Part shown: positions 17,726 through 27,430 of the stretch, piece by piece
How positions within the stretch are numbered: position 1 is the stretch's first letter
Layout of the letters: each line of letters begins with the position of its first letter
Origin: Tetrapisispora phaffii CBS 4417
Taxonomy: Eukaryota > Ascomycota > Saccharomycetes > Saccharomycetales > Saccharomycetaceae
Length of the DNA stretch: 64,000 nt
Assembly (NCBI RefSeq): GCF_000236905.1
Contig: NC_016531.1
Location: 248,001 to 312,000, forward strand
Direction of reading: 5' to 3'
Program-made: the position numbers and the translations under genes
Notes under the pieces: model-generated
What the model was told of the DNA's origin: nothing
The model's input: the letters and a program-made list of their open reading frames with translations, nothing else
Databases searched by the model: none

Positions 17726-18867
17726 CTTCAACTCTTCTCAACCTTTTTTTGATTGCAACCTTTTCAAGAATTATTAGAACCACTTTGCGGACAAGTTAGC
17801 TCTCAAATAAACATTCAATTGACGACATCAGTCCTTTACAGACGTGTTTCTTATATATAGAAAAAGAAATATTATGAGTATTTGTTTAAAGATTTAAAAG
17901 GGATAGACAGGCTTGAAAGTGAAAAATAATTATAAACCCGATTTCGAAAAACACTGTACGGTGCAAAAAAAGTTCCGTTTTAACCTACAATTACGTACAG
18001 TTTCAACAAATTCAAAGGTGCTTGGTATTATTCCATATAAACTGGGGGACGCTATTCTCGATATAGCTCGACGATCAAGAGTATAACACCATCATCTGTA
18101 CTTTATGTAGTATTACTGATTAAGACGAAACTTACAGTGCACTTTAACACGGTAACAACAACGAACGCTTTTGTCGGTTCCGCATCGAGACAAATCAAGT
18201 ATCTCTTCAATTGACCACTGTAGTAGTAATATGTTACTTGAACTCCACACTTTTGGTTCTTCTTTAACCAAAAATCCATGACAGCTACACCAGTCTTGCA
18301 TGTCCTAACATTCACAATAAACTTTGAAAAAACATTACTCAAATTTCCATAGTATTGTTCAATCTACAATAACCCTGTAGACAAAACATGTTATAAACGT
18401 AGTTTTACTAGAAATGAATAATCACCAAACAACGAACACAGAGTCAGAATATCACATTCTATAAATTAACATGGCACATAAACAATTGCCTATTCATTGG
18501 TCAGTTTACATTTGTATATTCATTTTTGGTGAATTTTTCACTTCAACGTCAGCCTGCTGAGTCTTACAAAATTTCGACAATGGTAAAATTCTTTAAGAAA
18601 GAGCCATTTCTGATGACATTTGTGCTGTGTAAATGTATGTTGAAGAAAGAAAGATATATAGAATAACTAGTCGAAAGGGGATAAATGTGAACTCTAATGC
18701 ACATCAGATTCACTTCAATTTTTCTTTACATGCCTAAGAGCCTTTGATTTGGTTATTTTTGTCAATTATCTATTGAGTGATGTATTGTTACATATTTTTA
18801 TCTACAGATGGCCTAGAGTTTGAGTGTACAAATATTATATTTACAGGGCTTATAGTTTTGTTCTCTT
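17726..18867. other. Spacer gluconokinase to SUV3 containing a possible gene remnant
   Basis: The spacer is 1.1 kb between the gluconokinase start and the SUV3 stop. Apart from the cysteine-rich open remnant at 18103-18363 (separate entry), it holds only AT-rich sequence and short chance ORFs. Confidence 0.4.
18103..18363 (-). pseudogene. Possible remnant of a small cysteine-rich protein gene
   Basis: On the minus strand, 86 codons are open from just after an in-frame TAG at 18364-18366 down to the TAA at 18103-18105, with no ATG near the front. The first ATG is about 31 codons in. The translation has four Cys (contexts RTCKTG, QKCGVQ, LICLDA, LKCTVS), alternating hydrophobic and aromatic segments, and ordinary yeast codons (TTG, AAG, GTT). 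It looks more protein-like than the other spacer ORFs. The three upstream frames are interrupted, so any longer gene is broken. I do not recognise the family. It may equally be a chance ORF. Confidence 0.3.
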
Positions 18868-21087
18868 TTAACTCCATAGCCATTTTTTTTGACGTGGAAC
18901 TTTTAGTTTCCGCATATGCAAGTTATGCTCATATGGGTTTTTTCTTAATCTATCTAATTTTTCAAATATAATCAGTTCAATGGTGATTCTTAAACGTTTT
19001 GCAGCCTCTAAATCTACAAAATAATTTGGGTATCTATTTCCTAACCAACAAAACAAAGTGACAATGTTATACAAGGCTTCATACATTTCTAGATTGTATT
19101 TTTCCTGTGGGATACAACTGTATTTAACTATATCAAATGGTAAGTCGTATGATAATAATGTTTTCGTTTGTCTCTTACCTATTGTTTCACAAAAATATGC
19201 GAATGCTTTCTTAACCAATGGAACATCTTTTATAGGAGCATTGCTCAGTTTTAATTTTTCGACAAATGGTATATCTTCCATATCCTCAAATATTTTAATG
19301 GCAGTCAGTTTATTTCTTAATTCAGATAATTTGTACAGATTGTTTGAATTCTGTGCTAACTGTAATGCAATCAATTCAAGAATGTCGGATAAGCTTGTAG
19401 AGGGAGCAAACCTTGTCATCAATCTAATACAAATTTCATCGGTCGGCCAGATTGTAGCACTTTCGATGTATTCAATTGGTGCTTCCATACCCTTTCTTAT
19501 TGTTGTTAAAACATCGCCATGGAAACTAGTTACTTTACCAATGGCCACTTCGTTACTGCTGTCGTTATGCTTATATCTACCCGCACGGCCGCCGATTTGC
19601 TTAATGTTTGATGATGTTAACTCTTGAAGTTCCTTGCCGTTGAATTTTAGATCAGTGGTAAATATAACACGATCAATAGCTAAATTCAGACCCATACCAA
19701 CTGCATCAGAAGCAACGAGCACATCATATTCACCGTTATTAAACAACCTGGCTTGCTGAACTCTAGTCTCTGGCGGAAGGGACCCATATATGACACCAAC
19801 TTTTAATTTAGTTTCCCTTTCAACTGTCAATTTTAGATCTAATATTTTCTTTTTAGAAAAAGCAATAACACAATCACCTTTCCTTAACCCTTTAAAGTCG
19901 TTATTCATCGGTGATTTTTCAACTATTAAATTCCCAAGTCTATCATATTCATGCACAATCAAGTTATCACCAGTGGATTCAACGATTTTCTTTATTACCG
20001 GCAATGCACTTTTTTCACCACATAAGTGAACTTCTTTTGCCTTCACGCCTAATAGTGCATTTGTCCAAGCCCAGCCCCTGTCATTATCAGCTAACATCTG
20101 GATTTCATCCAGGACGACAACATCGAAAGTTTTGCTCATAGAGACCATTTCAATTGTACCTGATGTGATTCCAGCGGGGGTTCCTATTTCACTCAAATCT
20201 TCAATAATTTCTTCACCAGTTAGAAGGTTACATCTTAAACCTTCAGTTTTGAATCTGTCGTAAACTTCTCTGGCTAAAAGTCGAAGAGGTCCCGCATAGT
20301 ATCCCACTTCAGCACTTTTCAATTTTTGTAATGCTCTATATGTTTTACCTGAATTTGTTGGTCCTAAATGCATTATAATATTTCTTCTCATTTTCCTAGC
20401 TTCTGGAAACCATTCTGCCGGATTTAATATGGTTGATATTTTATTGTTTTCTTGTAGTGAATCATATGGAGGTTTCTGTTTTATCAGTATATCTTTGTCA
20501 TAGACATGATCAAACGCATTCGATATCAAATAAACGTATTTTTGCAACTCTGTAATATTCTGATTATATTGATCAAAGTTTATTAGTTTATGTTCTTTTA
20601 ATTTCATCCAGACGACGTTCTCAATTTTATTGATATTTTGAAGTTTCACCAATAAATTAGAAGGCGATGAAGACAGAAAATATTCTGTCAATGTAGGTTT
20701 GAAAACTTTAGATACGTTGTTCAAATCGCTGTCGTGTAATTGTGAATATATATAATCTCTCAATTTCTTCCATGCATTAAACTTATTTGTCGCTTCTTCT
20801 TCATTGAATGCAATCATTTTTTCATTATAAACAAGTTTCATTGCATTGTCCAAAGTATTTTGAAAGTTCTTATCAGTGGCATATATGCTATTCTTGTCAC
20901 TACTATTCTTGTCAAAACTAAATACAATTACATTTGTTGAGAGTTCTTGTTTAGGAAGGTTATCGAACTTCACTTTTTGCTGTATCCAATTTTTACCTCG
21001 AAATAATTGAGCTGGAGCGTTAGTTGAGCTTGATCGAGAGATGATTCCATAATAAAAACACCTGGACAACATATTCATTTGCCCCAT
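18868..21087 (-). CDS. SUV3: Mitochondrial ATP-dependent RNA helicase Suv3
   Basis: Suv3 is the helicase subunit of the mitochondrial degradosome (mtEXO, with Dss1) that degrades and surveys mitochondrial RNA. The ATG at 21087 gives 739 residues (S. cerevisiae 737); a TTG seven codons upstream extends the frame but is not a yeast start. The N-terminus MGQMNMLSRCFYYGIISRSSS is basic and Ser-rich, consistent with a matrix targeting peptide. Helicase motifs: GPTNSGKT (about 242-249), YYAGPLRLLAREV, motif II DEIQ (about 327-330), SDAVGMGLNL and motif VI QIGGRAGRYKH. The C-terminal part matches the Suv3-type helical domain. In S. cerevisiae it is YPL029W, the sister-track position next to SKS1. 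Confidence 0.96.
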   Translation of the reverse strand: MGQMNMLSRCFYYGIISRSSSTNAPAQLFRGKNWIQQKVKFDNLPKQELSTNVIVFSFDKNSSDKNSIYATDKNFQNTLDNAMKLVYNEKMIAFNEEEATNKFNAWKKLRDYIYSQLHDSDLNNVSKVFKPTLTEYFLSSSPSNLLVKLQNINKIENVVWMKLKEHKLINFDQYNQNITELQKYVYLISNAFDHVYDKDILIKQKPPYDSLQENNKISTILNPAEWFPEARKMRRNIIMHLGPTNSGKTYRALQKLKSAEVGYYAGPLRLLAREVYDRFKTEGLRCNLLTGEEIIEDLSEIGTPAGITSGTIEMVSMSKTFDVVVLDEIQMLADNDRGWAWTNALLGVKAKEVHLCGEKSALPVIKKIVESTGDNLIVHEYDRLGNLIVEKSPMNNDFKGLRKGDCVIAFSKKKILDLKLTVERETKLKVGVIYGSLPPETRVQQARLFNNGEYDVLVASDAVGMGLNLAIDRVIFTTDLKFNGKELQELTSSNIKQIGGRAGRYKHNDSSNEVAIGKVTSFHGDVLTTIRKGMEAPIEYIESATIWPTDEICIRLMTRFAPSTSLSDILELIALQLAQNSNNLYKLSELRNKLTAIKIFEDMEDIPFVEKLKLSNAPIKDVPLVKKAFAYFCETIGKRQTKTLLSYDLPFDIVKYSCIPQEKYNLEMYEALYNIVTLFCWLGNRYPNYFVDLEAAKRLRITIELIIFEKLDRLRKNPYEHNLHMRKLKVPRQKKWLWS

Positions 21088-21310
21088 CTTCTGTAAATAT
21101 TTGCTCAATTATATATCTTCAGGTTTTTAACTTTAATACATTTTCTAATTATCAATTACTTACTTCAAATATTACCTACATTTTTGTATACACTATATTT
21201 TTCAATGAGATCGGTAGCATTTTTCAAGGTTAATAAAAAAACATTGTAAGGGTTCTGGAAGTAAAGTTGATATGTATTATTGTTATTAATTATATATATA
21301 TAATCTCTAA

Positions 21311-22375
21311 TTAAAAAAACAGGTCATACTGTGGGTTACCACCAAGATCAGTCACTAGATCGATCAATGCAATGTCCGCGATCCTATGTAATAGATTCCA
21401 TAGTTCCGGATGTGATAGATGCGTTTTTGAATCTATATGAGAATAAAATTCTGCGATGAATGGCTCTATAATTTTTCTCATTTTTCGCAATAGTTTTGAT
21501 TTCTTCTTCTTCAACGTCTGCTCATCTGTATACTGTCTTATCTTAAGGTTGAACTGAGTTTGCAATAAGTTCATCATTACGACCAATGGATCTGGGGAGT
21601 CAATGGAAGCATGTGCATCGACTCCCCCTTTCAATTGTAATAGTATTTTTATTGAATACATTAATCTTATATTTTCTTTTGTGATCTTATCTGTACTCAA
21701 TTTTGTGAAGTCGAATTTTTCAAAATGCCAATTTATAATATCTGAGATGCATGTATCTATGTTACCAATTGTAATAAATCTGCTTAGAGCAGCCAGTTCT
21801 AGTGGGAAATCGAAAAATACTCCGTAATCTTTAATCACCATGTTATTGATATTAAGCTTTGTATGTGGCTCCTCAATAACGTTATTGGTATAATCTGTTT
21901 CGGAGACAAAGCCATGAATACTATTCATAAATTTCATAAACACATGTCGAAGGAAAAATCTGAATAATAAATTGTTTTTATACATATTTGCATTAACAAT
22001 GAGGTACCGATGATCCTCCAAGTGTACGGTCTTCATGTAGTTCTGCATAAAGTACAACCCTATCAGATGAGGTGTTGGCTTCAACACTCTATGAAAATAT
22101 GAGTTCAAGTAAACCATTGAATAGTAACCATCATTGCCAACCAGAACAAAGATGTGTTGGAGAATCTCTGGTGGCAGCTCACCTAGAGTAGAAACCTTAC
22201 TATGTGTCGGCAATTTCAGATGCACCTTGCCCTGCGGATCAGTTTTAGGTTTTGGTAACTTTAATTTTTTAATGGTCACATAACCGTTAACGTTAGAGAA
22301 GACAGGTTTACTGTACGATAATTTCCGTTCTCTCTTATGCCTAGTCGAGGGCACTCCTGCCTGAATAAACCCCAT
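21311..22375 (-). CDS. Uncharacterised F-box-like protein, YDR249C position
   Basis: This is a 354-residue protein with an ATG start. A Lys/Arg-rich N-terminus is followed by LGELPPEILQHIFVLVGN (about residues 64-81), which has the pattern of an F-box helix (L-P-E-I-L--I). The remainder is helical with no catalytic motif and ends in a short hydrophobic tail. In S. cerevisiae YDR248C is followed by YDR249C, an uncharacterised protein of about 373 residues on the same strand, and this gene has that position and orientation. If the F-box is real it would recruit Skp1 as part of an SCF ubiquitin ligase, but the signature is weak and the rest is unlike known LRR or WD40 F-box proteins. Confidence 0.75.
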   Translation of the reverse strand: MGFIQAGVPSTRHKRERKLSYSKPVFSNVNGYVTIKKLKLPKPKTDPQGKVHLKLPTHSKVSTLGELPPEILQHIFVLVGNDGYYSMVYLNSYFHRVLKPTPHLIGLYFMQNYMKTVHLEDHRYLIVNANMYKNNLLFRFFLRHVFMKFMNSIHGFVSETDYTNNVIEEPHTKLNINNMVIKDYGVFFDFPLELAALSRFITIGNIDTCISDIINWHFEKFDFTKLSTDKITKENIRLMYSIKILLQLKGGVDAHASIDSPDPLVVMMNLLQTQFNLKIRQYTDEQTLKKKKSKLLRKMRKIIEPFIAEFYSHIDSKTHLSHPELWNLLHRIADIALIDLVTDLGGNPQYDLFF

Positions 22376-22880
22376 TGGTACCGTGCACGTTCCTCGAGAA
22401 CTCGATGACTACCCACCAGTACCAAAGAACAATCATATATAAACAAATACATAAATATATATATGCATATGTATTTAAGTACATCTTACATTTTAGTCAT
22501 CTCACCTCATCTCATCGCTAAACCTGATCTGAAATTTCGCATTGCAATTTCGTTAACGATGGTAGCGCCCGGTGATTACTTGGGCACACTACCTAGAATA
22601 CGTTGCTATTACCCGCCAGAGGGCCCGACCTCCGTCCTGGCCTGTCCCGTGGTGGTGGAGTTCATTAGTGGCAGTTTCATGTTTGGGATATCATGCCAGA
22701 AGAGGAAAGAAAGTAGTGCAGGCATTTCTTTGCTTGTATACAAAAAGAAAAAACGTGTGTTGTGTCTGTACGGCAACGTCTTTGTGCCGGCTGGGGAAAA
22801 AGCAATGGGACCGCGTCCCGAAACAGACACTTCTACTCTCCAATTGTGCAATAAGATATCCCGTTTGGGACAGAACTCTG

Positions 22881-22905
22881 CTCTCTTCGGCAGCGCCGAA
22901 GAGAG
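22881..22905. repeat. 11-bp perfect hairpin with 3-nt loop
   Basis: CTCTCTTCGGC, loop AGC, GCCGAAGAGAG. It lies 105 bp before a larger hairpin of the same loop size, in a GC-rich spacer. Confidence 0.7.
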
Positions 22906-23010
22906 AGCCCCAGAAGGAAGGATATCTCGTAAAAAGAAACCATACGAACTTCAGTTTATTTCCGCTTTGGGATGCTCTCCCGAGAACAGCATGCATACCA
23001 CATCTGGCTC

Positions 23011-23051
23011 TTGAGAACCCTGTGCAGCACGTTGCTGCACAGGGTTCTCAA
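23011..23051. repeat. 19-bp perfect hairpin with 3-nt loop
   Basis: Arm TTGAGAACCCTGTGCAGCA at 23011-23029, loop CGT, and its exact reverse complement at 23033-23051, giving 41 bp in all. It sits within a few bases of the midpoint of the divergent YDR249C-like/PAM1-SVL3 spacer. The geometry matches the hairpin at 41732-41772, but the arm sequences are unrelated. Confidence 0.85.
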
Positions 23052-23264
23052 TTAACTGCTGATGTGCTTGTACGGCAGTTGCTCGCGCACCGTCTTTTGA
23101 AGTTTAGACCAAGAGGCTAAACGGTCAAGAAGCTACAGACCAAGGACATTGAAAACTCACTATCCATCGAACTCAAATGTCTAATTAGTCAAATTTTCAT
23201 TGAACAGTTGCTACTCATGACATTAACCATCTTCACTTTATCAATATCCTCATATATATCCATC

Positions 23265-23295
<31 letters not shown>

Positions 23296-23692
23296 GTATT
23301 CACGATAAACTGTATGAAGTGATCCAGTTTCTAAAATTAGTGTCCATATTTCAATTTTTGAAAAAGTCCCAGTTTTTTCCACTTTGGGTATCTACACTTA
23401 CGTACAACGCATACACATCGTCTATCGAATCCCTGTCATAGACCTTAGTCGTATTTTAACAAGATCACTCTCAAATATAGATGTCTATATATTGCACAAC
23501 AAGAAGAAACATCATCTAAACATTGTTAACATCACTCATCGCAGTCCACATAGATTCATCCATTCGGTATAGATCCATCCCTCATCGCATAACACCAGAT
23601 CAAAAATTAAGACTAACTCGCAGAAGATACCGTTCACTGCCCTCCAAGTTACGTTGCTTATATATATTTATAGACAGTGACAGAGACTACAA

Positions 23693-26362
23693 ATGTCTTC
23701 TAATACTTCGATTAATGTGCTGCTGATAGGTTCTAATCCGTTCTTCATTTTTTTATGGTCAAGGTTCAGATTAGCCAATAGAGTTAATCTATATTTGACT
23801 AATGACTATAAGACAAATTCATATGAAATAGAGACACGGAACTATAAGAAAGTGAAGTTTCAACTTGAAAACCATTTCAATTCCATACAGAGTTTAGTGA
23901 AAACTTTAGAATATAAAGGAATTGAACTTAAATTTGATTTGGTTTTCATTAGTTGTGTTACTAAAAATAGTCTAAAGAAAATATCAATCTTTCTAAAGAA
24001 TATTATAGATGAAAATACAAAATTGATTATTGATTCCACTCATTTGATTTCATTGGAGAAAGTAGTGCATAACTATATCAATGCTACTTATGAGGTTCAA
24101 ATATTAAGTTTAATCACTAATTATGACATTCGTTGCATGAGTATTTCCCAAGACTCTATTTCCTTTAAAGAGGTGCCCCATAAGGAAGCAAAGCCTTTCA
24201 TATATTTAGGGAAATCTGATTTTACTGCATACAATGAGAATGCTAAAAATTCATTGCAAGTAGTACAAAGATTACTTCAGAAATTACTAGCATCGGATTA
24301 TATAGATCTCTGCGGAATGAATCATAACAAATTCATTTCTAAACAATGGGAACTTGCCATGGAGCATATATGTCTAGAGGCATTATTAATTGTGTTCCAA
24401 GAGAGTAGCTCTGCAAATTTAAAAAATATTCTATTAGCATCACCACTAATTAAAGGGTTACACACTGAAATGATAAATATTTTAAAATCAAATTATTTAG
24501 ACAATGTTGGTATAGAGGAATTAAACGCTCAAACAGTTGAAAATCTCATGTCTCATTGGGTTGAATTCAATGCTGATACTGAACCACAGTTTGTTTATAT
24601 TTTCAAAAAAAGATTACACTTCCTCAACAATTATGATATTCTGTTATTAAACCCTATAAACCATGCCAAAAGAATGTCAATTGAAACACCTTATTTGGAT
24701 TCCTTATATGTGAGTCTGAAAAAATTAAATGATATAAACAATGATAATTCTTCACTATTCAAGAGAAATACAGATACAAACAGTACAATAGTCGAAAAAT
24801 CTTTAGAGAGTGATGTCGAAAAAATGAATAATCAGATTCAATACCTCAGAAAAATGATAGAAGGAAATACTAGCCAAATTAACAATTATACAAAAAATAC
24901 TGCCAATTTGAAAGGTGAAAAACAAAAGTTGAGGGCTGAATTAAATTCTATCACTAAGGAATTAGACCTACAGTCACATAATCAAACACAAGGCCAGAAA
25001 AGTAACCAAAATCGCAACACTTTTTTTGTAGCGAATGAAAATTCTTCAAATATTAGCCTTGAAATGTTGAAGGAAAAAGAATTAGAGCTTAGAGAGAAAG
25101 AGTTATCATTAAAAGAAAAAGAATTGGAATTGGAATTGAAAAAGAAAGATTTTCAAAAATCACTTTATAAACAGCATAGATACAAAAAAAGTGCAGACTA
25201 TCTGGGTTCCACTAGGTCACATACTCCAGTGCAAAGACCCGTTAGTACACATTTGCCAATACAGAATGCATATCCATCAAATGGACTTGTAAATGCTCCT
25301 ATAAATGGAAATTACCTTTCTAAGAAGACCTCCTATTCAAACTATGAGCAGTCAAAACAGCATATGAACAATTATACACATTATAATAATACATCTTATT
25401 CTTACAGATCAGGTCATATGAAAAGCAACCCAAAAAACTCTGAACTGCATAAAGCACCTTCAGGAAATTTTAATTTACTGTCTACAAATAGAAAAAACCA
25501 AATAGATGAAACTAACGATATTCGAAGGCTCTCATCCGCAGATATAACAAATTCAAGATATTCGTACTCATCATATAATGGCAATAATTTAACAAAATCA
25601 TCATCTGCATCATCATTCTTATCAACTGCAAGAGATCCCAACTCTTATGCTGCATCCATTAACCATCAATATCATAGCCGTACTCCTTCATCATCTAGTG
25701 CTCTGATATTGGAAGATTTCAACAATACTATTGGTATTGGTAGTATCCACAAACAAAATAGCGGAAGAGGAATGCCCATACTGAAGAAAATGCAAACCAC
25801 ACCGGAAGTTACATCGATGAATAGCAAATATTCCAATGGTTATAATAATTATACTAATTATAGAAATAATATTAAAACAAACCAAATGCCAATGGTGCCA
25901 CATAATCAAGAATATTCATCACAAACAAAGGTCACAGGATATTATGAAAACAATTCAAATATTCTTTCCAACCGAAATGACAATAATAGGCAATTACAAA
26001 ATAATTTCAAATACGGTGATCAGAATTCCATCGCTGGTAATGCAACTAGTTTATCTTCGTCATCAAGCAACGCTTTGAACATCGGTAATCTCAATTCAAT
26101 GAAAACGCCGGGTTCCGCAGATACACCAGCGACAATCATTTCTCAGTCACCAAACACTATGGTTAATGGATTGGCTAATAACACTGATCTTATCGCAACT
26201 GACAATAAAGATCAAGTTTCCAATGTTGGCAACACAGACAATAAGGAATCTAAGAAAAAAAAAAGAATAGGTTCAGCGGACTTTTCAAAAGGAGTTAGTC
26301 ATCAAACAACAATTTTATTTTTATACTCATCTATACGATTATTAACCCAATCGTTCATCTAA
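23693..26362 (+). CDS. Pam1/Svl3 family protein
   Basis: In S. cerevisiae the paralogues Pam1 (multicopy suppressor of loss of PP2A) and Svl3 (endocytosis/vacuole morphology, bud localised) share this architecture; the molecular function is poorly defined. The 889-residue ORF has a dehydrogenase-like beta-alpha N-terminal domain starting SINVLLIGSNPFFIFLWSRF and running to about residue 340. A short coiled coil follows (about 370-430), then a Glu/Lys heptad stretch (about 460-490), then an Asn/Ser-rich disordered tail. Position fits PAM1 (YDR251W) and SVL3 (YPL032C) on both tracks. At the 3' end an A10 run at 26255-26264 precedes an unusual hydrophobic tail. One extra A would instead give KNRFSGLFKRS and a stop at 26296-26298. 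The annotated end is therefore uncertain. Confidence 0.88.
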   Translation: MSSNTSINVLLIGSNPFFIFLWSRFRLANRVNLYLTNDYKTNSYEIETRNYKKVKFQLENHFNSIQSLVKTLEYKGIELKFDLVFISCVTKNSLKKISIFLKNIIDENTKLIIDSTHLISLEKVVHNYINATYEVQILSLITNYDIRCMSISQDSISFKEVPHKEAKPFIYLGKSDFTAYNENAKNSLQVVQRLLQKLLASDYIDLCGMNHNKFISKQWELAMEHICLEALLIVFQESSSANLKNILLASPLIKGLHTEMINILKSNYLDNVGIEELNAQTVENLMSHWVEFNADTEPQFVYIFKKRLHFLNNYDILLLNPINHAKRMSIETPYLDSLYVSLKKLNDINNDNSSLFKRNTDTNSTIVEKSLESDVEKMNNQIQYLRKMIEGNTSQINNYTKNTANLKGEKQKLRAELNSITKELDLQSHNQTQGQKSNQNRNTFFVANENSSNISLEMLKEKELELREKELSLKEKELELELKKKDFQKSLYKQHRYKKSADYLGSTRSHTPVQRPVSTHLPIQNAYPSNGLVNAPINGNYLSKKTSYSNYEQSKQHMNNYTHYNNTSYSYRSGHMKSNPKNSELHKAPSGNFNLLSTNRKNQIDETNDIRRLSSADITNSRYSYSSYNGNNLTKSSSASSFLSTARDPNSYAASINHQYHSRTPSSSSALILEDFNNTIGIGSIHKQNSGRGMPILKKMQTTPEVTSMNSKYSNGYNNYTNYRNNIKTNQMPMVPHNQEYSSQTKVTGYYENNSNILSNRNDNNRQLQNNFKYGDQNSIAGNATSLSSSSSNALNIGNLNSMKTPGSADTPATIISQSPNTMVNGLANNTDLIATDNKDQVSNVGNTDNKESKKKKRIGSADFSKGVSHQTTILFLYSSIRLLTQSFI
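26255..26264 (+). repeat. A10 homopolymer at the PAM1/SVL3 C-terminus
   Basis: Ten consecutive A inside Lys codons. The run is prone to indels in replication and in sequencing, and the choice of frame after it decides the C-terminus of the gene. Confidence 0.85.
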
Positions 26363-26741
26363 TAATTAAATACATTAATTACATATAATGCATCTCTTAT
26401 AAATTACAGTAAATGCAATCGGTTAGAACCATATACAGTGTATTAAGCATAGAGCATGTCCAACTGTTACCCGTTTTCGTACTATCATGCACGACGAATT
26501 TAACCTTTCATCAAAACTGAAAGTTTTGAAATTTTTGAAGTCTGTAAGACAATGGAACTAGTAGCCATAATAATTACAACTATTCAATTGAATGATAGAT
26601 TGATGTTAAAAGATATATAAATCAATTAATTAATTAAGATCTTAAACGTATATATATTTCGGATCCTCGTTAAATTTTTAAATTTGTTCAATTCTCTTCA
26701 TACTGAAAATTAAGATAAGAACTTAACTATACAATCACGCA
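26363..26741. other. EGD1 upstream spacer, no gene seen
   Basis: These 379 AT-rich bases contain the PAM1/SVL3 terminator region and the EGD1 promoter. No recognised element. Confidence 0.35.
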
Positions 26742-27218
26742 ATGCCAGTTGATCAAGAAAAATTAGCTAAATTACAAAAATTATCTGCCAAGAACAAGGT
26801 TGGTGGTACCAGAAGAAAGCAAGTCAAGAAGTCTGCTGGTGGTAACAAGGATGACAGCAAATTACAAGTCGAGTTAGGTAAGTACAAGGCTGTCACTATC
26901 GACAACGTTGCTGAAGCTAATTTCTTCAAAAACGACGGTAACGTTTTACATTTCAACAAAGTTGGTGTCCAAGTTGCTGACAAGTATAACACTTCTGTCT
27001 TCTACGGTTTACCACAAGAAAAGAGCTTACAAGATTTATTCCCAAACATTATCTCTCAGTTAGGTTCCGACTCCATTAATGCTTTAACCCAATTAGCTTC
27101 TCAATTACAAGTTGCTGAACAAGCTAAGGCTGCTGCCGGTGCCGAAAATGGTGATGTTAAGGATGAATCCATTCCTGAATTAGTTGAAGGTCAATCTTTT
27201 GATGCTGATGTCGAATAA
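26742..27218 (+). CDS. EGD1: Nascent polypeptide-associated complex subunit beta
   Basis: Beta-NAC forms the ribosome-bound NAC heterodimer with Egd2 at the exit tunnel and shields nascent chains. The 158-residue protein starts [20 protein letters not shown], including the ribosome-binding motif (RRKQVKK near residues 24-30). A NAC domain spans about 36-101 ([38 protein letters not shown]). It ends with the family tail [15 protein letters not shown]. The close match to Egd1 (YPL037C) makes the shorter-lived paralogue Btt1 (YDR252W) less likely, although both tracks predict a beta-NAC here. Codon use is strongly biased (TTA, GGT, GTT, AAG), as expected for an abundant protein. Confidence 0.95.
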   Translation: MPVDQEKLAKLQKLSAKNKVGGTRRKQVKKSAGGNKDDSKLQVELGKYKAVTIDNVAEANFFKNDGNVLHFNKVGVQVADKYNTSVFYGLPQEKSLQDLFPNIISQLGSDSINALTQLASQLQVAEQAKAAAGAENGDVKDESIPELVEGQSFDADVE

Positions 27219-27430
27219 GTGCTTTAATGTAATATCACAATAATCATACCTAATTTAATAACACGTATACTATCATTGAATATACAGGTTGAATATGAAT
27301 ATTTAGGATTATATATACATATATATTAGTTTAATAATATTGCATATATATTAATCATATACATTTTTGATATAAATATATATACCGTATCTATCCAGTC
27401 GACCTGCCAATAATGTTACACAATTACATC

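Larger units (their letters stand above)
22376..23692. other. Divergent GC-rich spacer with two perfect hairpins
   Basis: The spacer is 1.3 kb between two divergent starts. A Reb1-like TTACCCG is at 22609-22615. Overlapping ORFs at 22463-23014 and 22572-23120 run in two frames through the hairpins and match nothing. They are attributed to the raised GC content and rejected. Two perfect inverted repeats (22881-22905 and 23011-23051) are listed separately. A TA microsatellite occupies about 23265-23292. Confidence 0.45.

Noticed and set aside
22463..23120. Overlapping 183- and 182-codon ORFs in the YDR249C-like/PAM1-SVL3 spacer
   Set aside because: Two long frames overlap and both run through perfect hairpins. 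The translations are low in typical yeast codons and match no family, so raised GC explains them.
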